Origin: Botryococcus braunii | Taxonomy: Eukaryota; Chlorophyta; Trebouxiophyceae | Length of the DNA stretch: 30,000 nucleotides | Assembly (NCBI GenBank): GCA_002005505.1 | Contig: KV908441.1 | Location: 155,001 to 185,000 of the forward strand | Direction of reading: 5' to 3' | Shown: positions 23,239-30,000 of the stretch, piece by piece | Position numbering within the stretch: the first letter of the stretch is position 1 | Layout of the letters: every line of letters starts with the position of its first letter | Notes under the pieces: generated by a model | The model's database searches: none | Told to the model about the DNA's origin: nothing | Seen by the model: the letters and a program-made list of their open reading frames with translations, nothing else | Made by a program: the position numbers and the translations under genes

Positions 23239-23745
23239 GGGCAGCCAGCGACTAGCAAGCCTCGTCCCCTTGCAGCAAGCACCATAGAATCCAGGTGGAA
23301 CTTTCAGAAGAATCTGCAGAAAGCGTGTCGTGTGCTCTTTTCCACCCCCGTGTAAGTTTGAGCATGCCCAGCCTTGTACCCTGATTTCCGTCCATTGATA
23401 TGCGAACTCCAACGAGAAAGAAATTTGTGCCGAGAACCCACACCAATTCGATCTAGTTGGGAGTTCCCATATCAACGGATGGAAATCAAGGCACAAGCTT
23501 CTTCCTTTCGAGCTGGGATAAGTCTTTCTGAACCCAGCCAATTTCACATGTCAGTTTGATGACATGTGATTCACATGATGTGACCTCGTTGGAGCAGCCA
23601 CTTGAAACAGGCACCCGGCGACTGGCAGGCACCATCCCCTTCTAGAAGGCACAAAAAAATTTGTGTCGAACTTCCAGAAGACTCTGCCCAGCAGACTCTG
23701 CCAAAACTGTGTCGTGCGCTCTTTTCCGCCCCTACCGCAAGGGAA
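23239..23745. repeat. Diverged direct repeat around a foldback
   Basis: A unit at about 23239-23352 (gcgactagcaagcctcgtcc ... gtgtcgtgtgctcttttcca) recurs at about 23607-23741 (gcgactggcaggcaccatcc ... gtgtcgtgcgctcttttccg) with an extra internal duplication of 'agactctgcc'. Both copies give related minus-strand frames (GGGKEHTTRF against GRGGKERTTQF), so the ancestral sequence may have been coding. Between them lies the inverted repeat at 23372-23498. Probably a decayed mobile element. Confidence 0.6.
23372..23498. repeat. Inverted repeat, 42-base arms
   Basis: Left arm 23372-23413 (cttgtaccctgatttccgtc ...) pairs with right arm 23456-23498 (... ggatggaaatcaaggcacaa) at roughly 85% identity across a loop of about 42 bases. 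Confidence 0.8.
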
Positions 23746-24095
23746 TTTCCCCTCCACCACTGGGCAAGACTCAGAAATCCACCACTCACAACAGACCCTT
23801 GATGGGAACCACGGCAGAAGCGTCGTTGAAGCGGACAATATTGCCCACCCACCCCCACAACCTTTAGTACGGTCCTTTTCCCCAGTCCAAATCATGAACA
23901 TAAGCCGAGCTGCCGGTAGCCTTGTGCAAGTTTACAATGCCTTCATCAAGTATCCGTGTTATCGAACCCCCCCAAACACACAAGCTAAGAGAGAACAGCG
24001 GTCAAGCAGGGACCTGGCGCCATACTCCTCACCCTCCTAACCATCCTGCTCCGGTCACACCATGCTTCAAAGTGGCAACTTGCGCCTCGAAAACA

Positions 24096-24497
24096 GCGAG
24101 AGCTGTTTTGCTTAATCTGATGCAAGGGGGACTGGGGACTTTGATGGAGCCCGCGCGGGATCCCACAGCGGTATTTCTGTTCGTGACGATGACCCCAGGG
24201 ATCCATCATCTCGGTGGCATGCCTCCAGGGTCGATCAGGACCCTGGAGAACCCAAGCCAGGGTGACCAGAACCCAAGCTAGGCACCAGCTGAATCCATTC
24301 CCAGCTCCCTCAAGCCTCTCCCCTTGCTTCCCCCTTGGAATACACTAGCTCCCCTTTTGAGCGCATGCAGGCATGCCACCGAGATGATGGATCCCTGGAG
24401 TCATCGTCATGAACAGAAATACCGCTGTGGGATCCCGCGCGGGCTCCATCAAAGTCCCCACTCCCCCTTGCATCAGATTAAGCAAAACAACTCTCGC
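24096..24497. mobile_element. Large inverted repeat (129-base arms), foldback-element candidate
   Basis: Left arm 24096-24224 and right arm 24369-24497 are reverse complements with only about five mismatches; the loop is 144 bases. The arms carry a shared frame, read on + in the left arm and on - in the right, with LMQGGxGTLMEPARDPTAV followed by FLFxTMTPGIHHLGGMP. High identity over 129 bases implies recent origin or gene conversion. It lies about 290 bases downstream of the RPS16 stop. No target duplication was found. Confidence 0.8.
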
Positions 24498-24539
24498 CCG
24501 AACCAGCCCCACCGTCCAGTCCACATCTTCTCGAAGAGG

Positions 24540-24602
24540 CACTGCCCCCTCAACTTCTTGAAGCTGCAGTGCCCCCTCAACTTCTTGAGGCTGCAGTGCC
24601 CC
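24540..24602 (+). repeat. Short 24-base direct repeats
   Basis: Two and a half copies of 'cactgccccctcaacttctt' with 'gaagctg'/'gaggctg' joins, just beyond the inverted repeat and downstream of RPS16. Confidence 0.7.
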
Positions 24603-24782
24603 CTCAAAAATGTCTTCTACATACCGCAGGGCACCGGATAGGCCTGTTCTCCACAGAAAAGAGGGCTTTTCCACAGTGAGGGAGGCTTTGCCTGCCTTGG
24701 CCTGGAGCAGAGATGCTTGCAGAAGGGGAGCAGGCCTACAAATGTGGCCAGGTCGGGGTTTGCCACACGGCAACCAAGAAGC

Positions 24783-28989
<4,207 letters not shown>

Positions 28990-29296
28990 CTTTCCAGACG
29001 CTTTGCCTGCAATCTGGATTGCTCGCTCAGAACTCTGAGAAGCTTTAGAGTTCAAGGGAGGCGGCGTGACCGGGCTGTTACCTGGCGGCTGCTCGATTCG
29101 ATGCGACCCGCGGCCTGCAGCAACCGTGTTGGTAACCCTTAATACCCCACTGGGTACCCCATCCAATGTACTGCTCTGTTCCCGGGACCTGGATGCCAAT
29201 GACTCCACAGTCCGAGCAACGGGCACAACCTGAAGCATTGGTCAAAAGATGACATAGAGAGCATGACACAGGTCATGGTGGGATCATAACTCAAGC
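28990..29296. promoter_or_regulatory. Bidirectional promoter region between RPS16 and RFT1
   Basis: The two start codons are 307 bases apart on opposite strands. No TATA box was seen in either direction. A minus-strand frame runs across part of it, but it overlaps the RPS16 leader and is not considered a gene. Confidence 0.45.
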
Positions 29297-30000
29297 ATGG
29301 CCACAGACAATGTAGGGGTGCTGCTGAAAAGCTTCAAAGTCCTAATCGGTACGGGCCCGTTGGTGGGTGATGCCGCCAATGAAAATGTAGCGATTTCGGT
29401 TGGTGGTAGACACACTGACACTTTTTGGTTGCTGATGGGCCTACCTTGTGGGGTGTTAGTGTCGCAAGTTTCTACAAGGCTGATTACGTTCGGACTTAAT
29501 TTAGCAACAGCCCGGCTGCTGACGATCGAAACATACGGGGTAATGCATGCGTCCCATTTCTGTCTAGATCGGCAACCTTGATTCATGTTGCTTTCTTTGT
29601 CAGTAAGAGTTTAATTGTCATTGCGCAGTTGGCGTCGATCCAATTCCACTTGATCAACACCACAGCTTTGTTTCTCAGCAGAGAAGGCTTTCGTCGGGGG
29701 TGCTTGCGGTCTGAGAAGGTAAAGTATTTCTGAATAGTTTCAAATCTCATTTTAACTACAATAAAGTTGCTTTGTCTCCCCCTTCCCCAGTTCTGGCGTC
29801 ATGGCGGGGTGAGCTGCCCAAAGCAATCTAGGCAGAAGATGTGCCAGACGGCCGTTCATTGCAGGGTTGAAGTCGTCGACTGATTGAAATACTGCTGAAC
29901 ATGTGCGACGCATGGCTGTTGCAACTCGCTTCTGAGCCCCTGCAACTGTGCTCGTGTAGGCAATGGAAGTGAAAACCACTCTACATTTCTCTGTCGACAA
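29297..30000 (+). CDS. RFT1: RFT1 homologue, N-terminal exons (runs off the window)
   Basis: Exon 1, 29297-29539, has a good start context (agcATGG) and ends TYG at a GTAATG donor. Exon 2, 29629-29718, follows 'ttgcgcag', joins in phase 0 and ends SEK at GTAAAG. The joined region VSQVSTRLITFGLNLATARL, then TYGLASIQFHL and ALFLSREGFRRGCL, matches the first two membrane helices of RFT1, including the Phe-Leu-x-Arg-Glu-x-Phe-Arg-Arg signature. RFT1 is a multi-pass ER membrane protein needed for flipping or handling Man5GlcNAc2-PP-dolichol in N-glycosylation. About 45 residues precede the first helix, longer than in human. A possible 18-base phase-0 exon lies at 29791-29808 (FWRHGG), between a strong acceptor and GTGAGC. 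The remainder lies beyond the window. Confidence 0.8.

Larger units (their letters stand above)
21924..24095. other. Gene-poor stretch after mTERF with repeats and doubtful exons
   Basis: No gene was recognised. Plus-strand frame 22401-22619 (KDKDNLSEEHMVKRIPP, then KCLKLVKHCPGS) and a frame in another register up to a GTAAGT donor at 22652 (SLNFNMLTAHFLRADGCS) look exon-like but are mutually exclusive where they overlap. A short basic frame starts at 22665 (MSDKQKRRWNHLKKKRN) and meets a good GTAAGA donor at 22775. None is linked to a family. From 22838 on, the stretch is repeat-derived; see the separate entries. Confidence 0.4.

Noticed and set aside
29752..30000. Minus-strand frame at the right edge
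   Set aside because: It is antisense to the RFT1 region, has no recognised motif and no clear splice context.

Overview
This is nuclear DNA from a eukaryote, most likely an alga of the green lineage. Genes are split by GT-AG introns. The introns and spacers are loaded with very long dinucleotide tracts (CT/GA, CA/GT) and homopolymer G/C runs. The window carries a cytosolic ribosomal protein gene, an ER lipid-linked-oligosaccharide gene, a ubiquinone-pathway homologue with a presequence-like N terminus, and an mTERF gene of the type expanded in plants and green algae. From memory, this microsatellite style resembles the prasinophyte Cymbomonas; that is inference and could not be checked.

Layout: (1) about 1-1366, + strand, the 3' exons of an unidentified gene. 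(2) 4387-8234, + strand, a six-exon COQ7-family gene (215 aa) in which four of the six di-iron ligand positions are changed. (3) 8.9-12.7 kb, + strand, weak gene models: an F-box-like terminal exon (10497-10856) and a possible 69-aa four-exon gene (10880-12719). (4) 13318-14776, - strand, a seven-exon model (about 198 aa, unidentified), head-to-head with (5) 14886-21923, + strand, a complete seven-exon mTERF gene (472 aa). (6) 21924-24782, a gene-poor stretch with inverted and direct repeats that look like decayed mobile elements. (7) 24783-28989, - strand, a complete six-exon RPS16 (uS9, 148 aa), head-to-head with (8) 29297 to beyond the window, + strand, the first two exons of RFT1.

Exon boundaries were placed by eye from splice signals, phase agreement and similarity to families known from memory. 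RPS16, COQ7, mTERF and RFT1 are supported strongly by protein similarity through every exon listed. The other gene models rest only on open frames, splice sites and matching phases. The genes do not form one pathway: COQ7-like and perhaps mTERF point to organelles, RPS16 to translation, and RFT1 to N-glycosylation. Most long open frames in the dinucleotide tracts (Ser-Leu, Thr-His, Arg-Glu, Cys-Val repeats) are artefacts. No tRNA, rRNA or CRISPR was seen.
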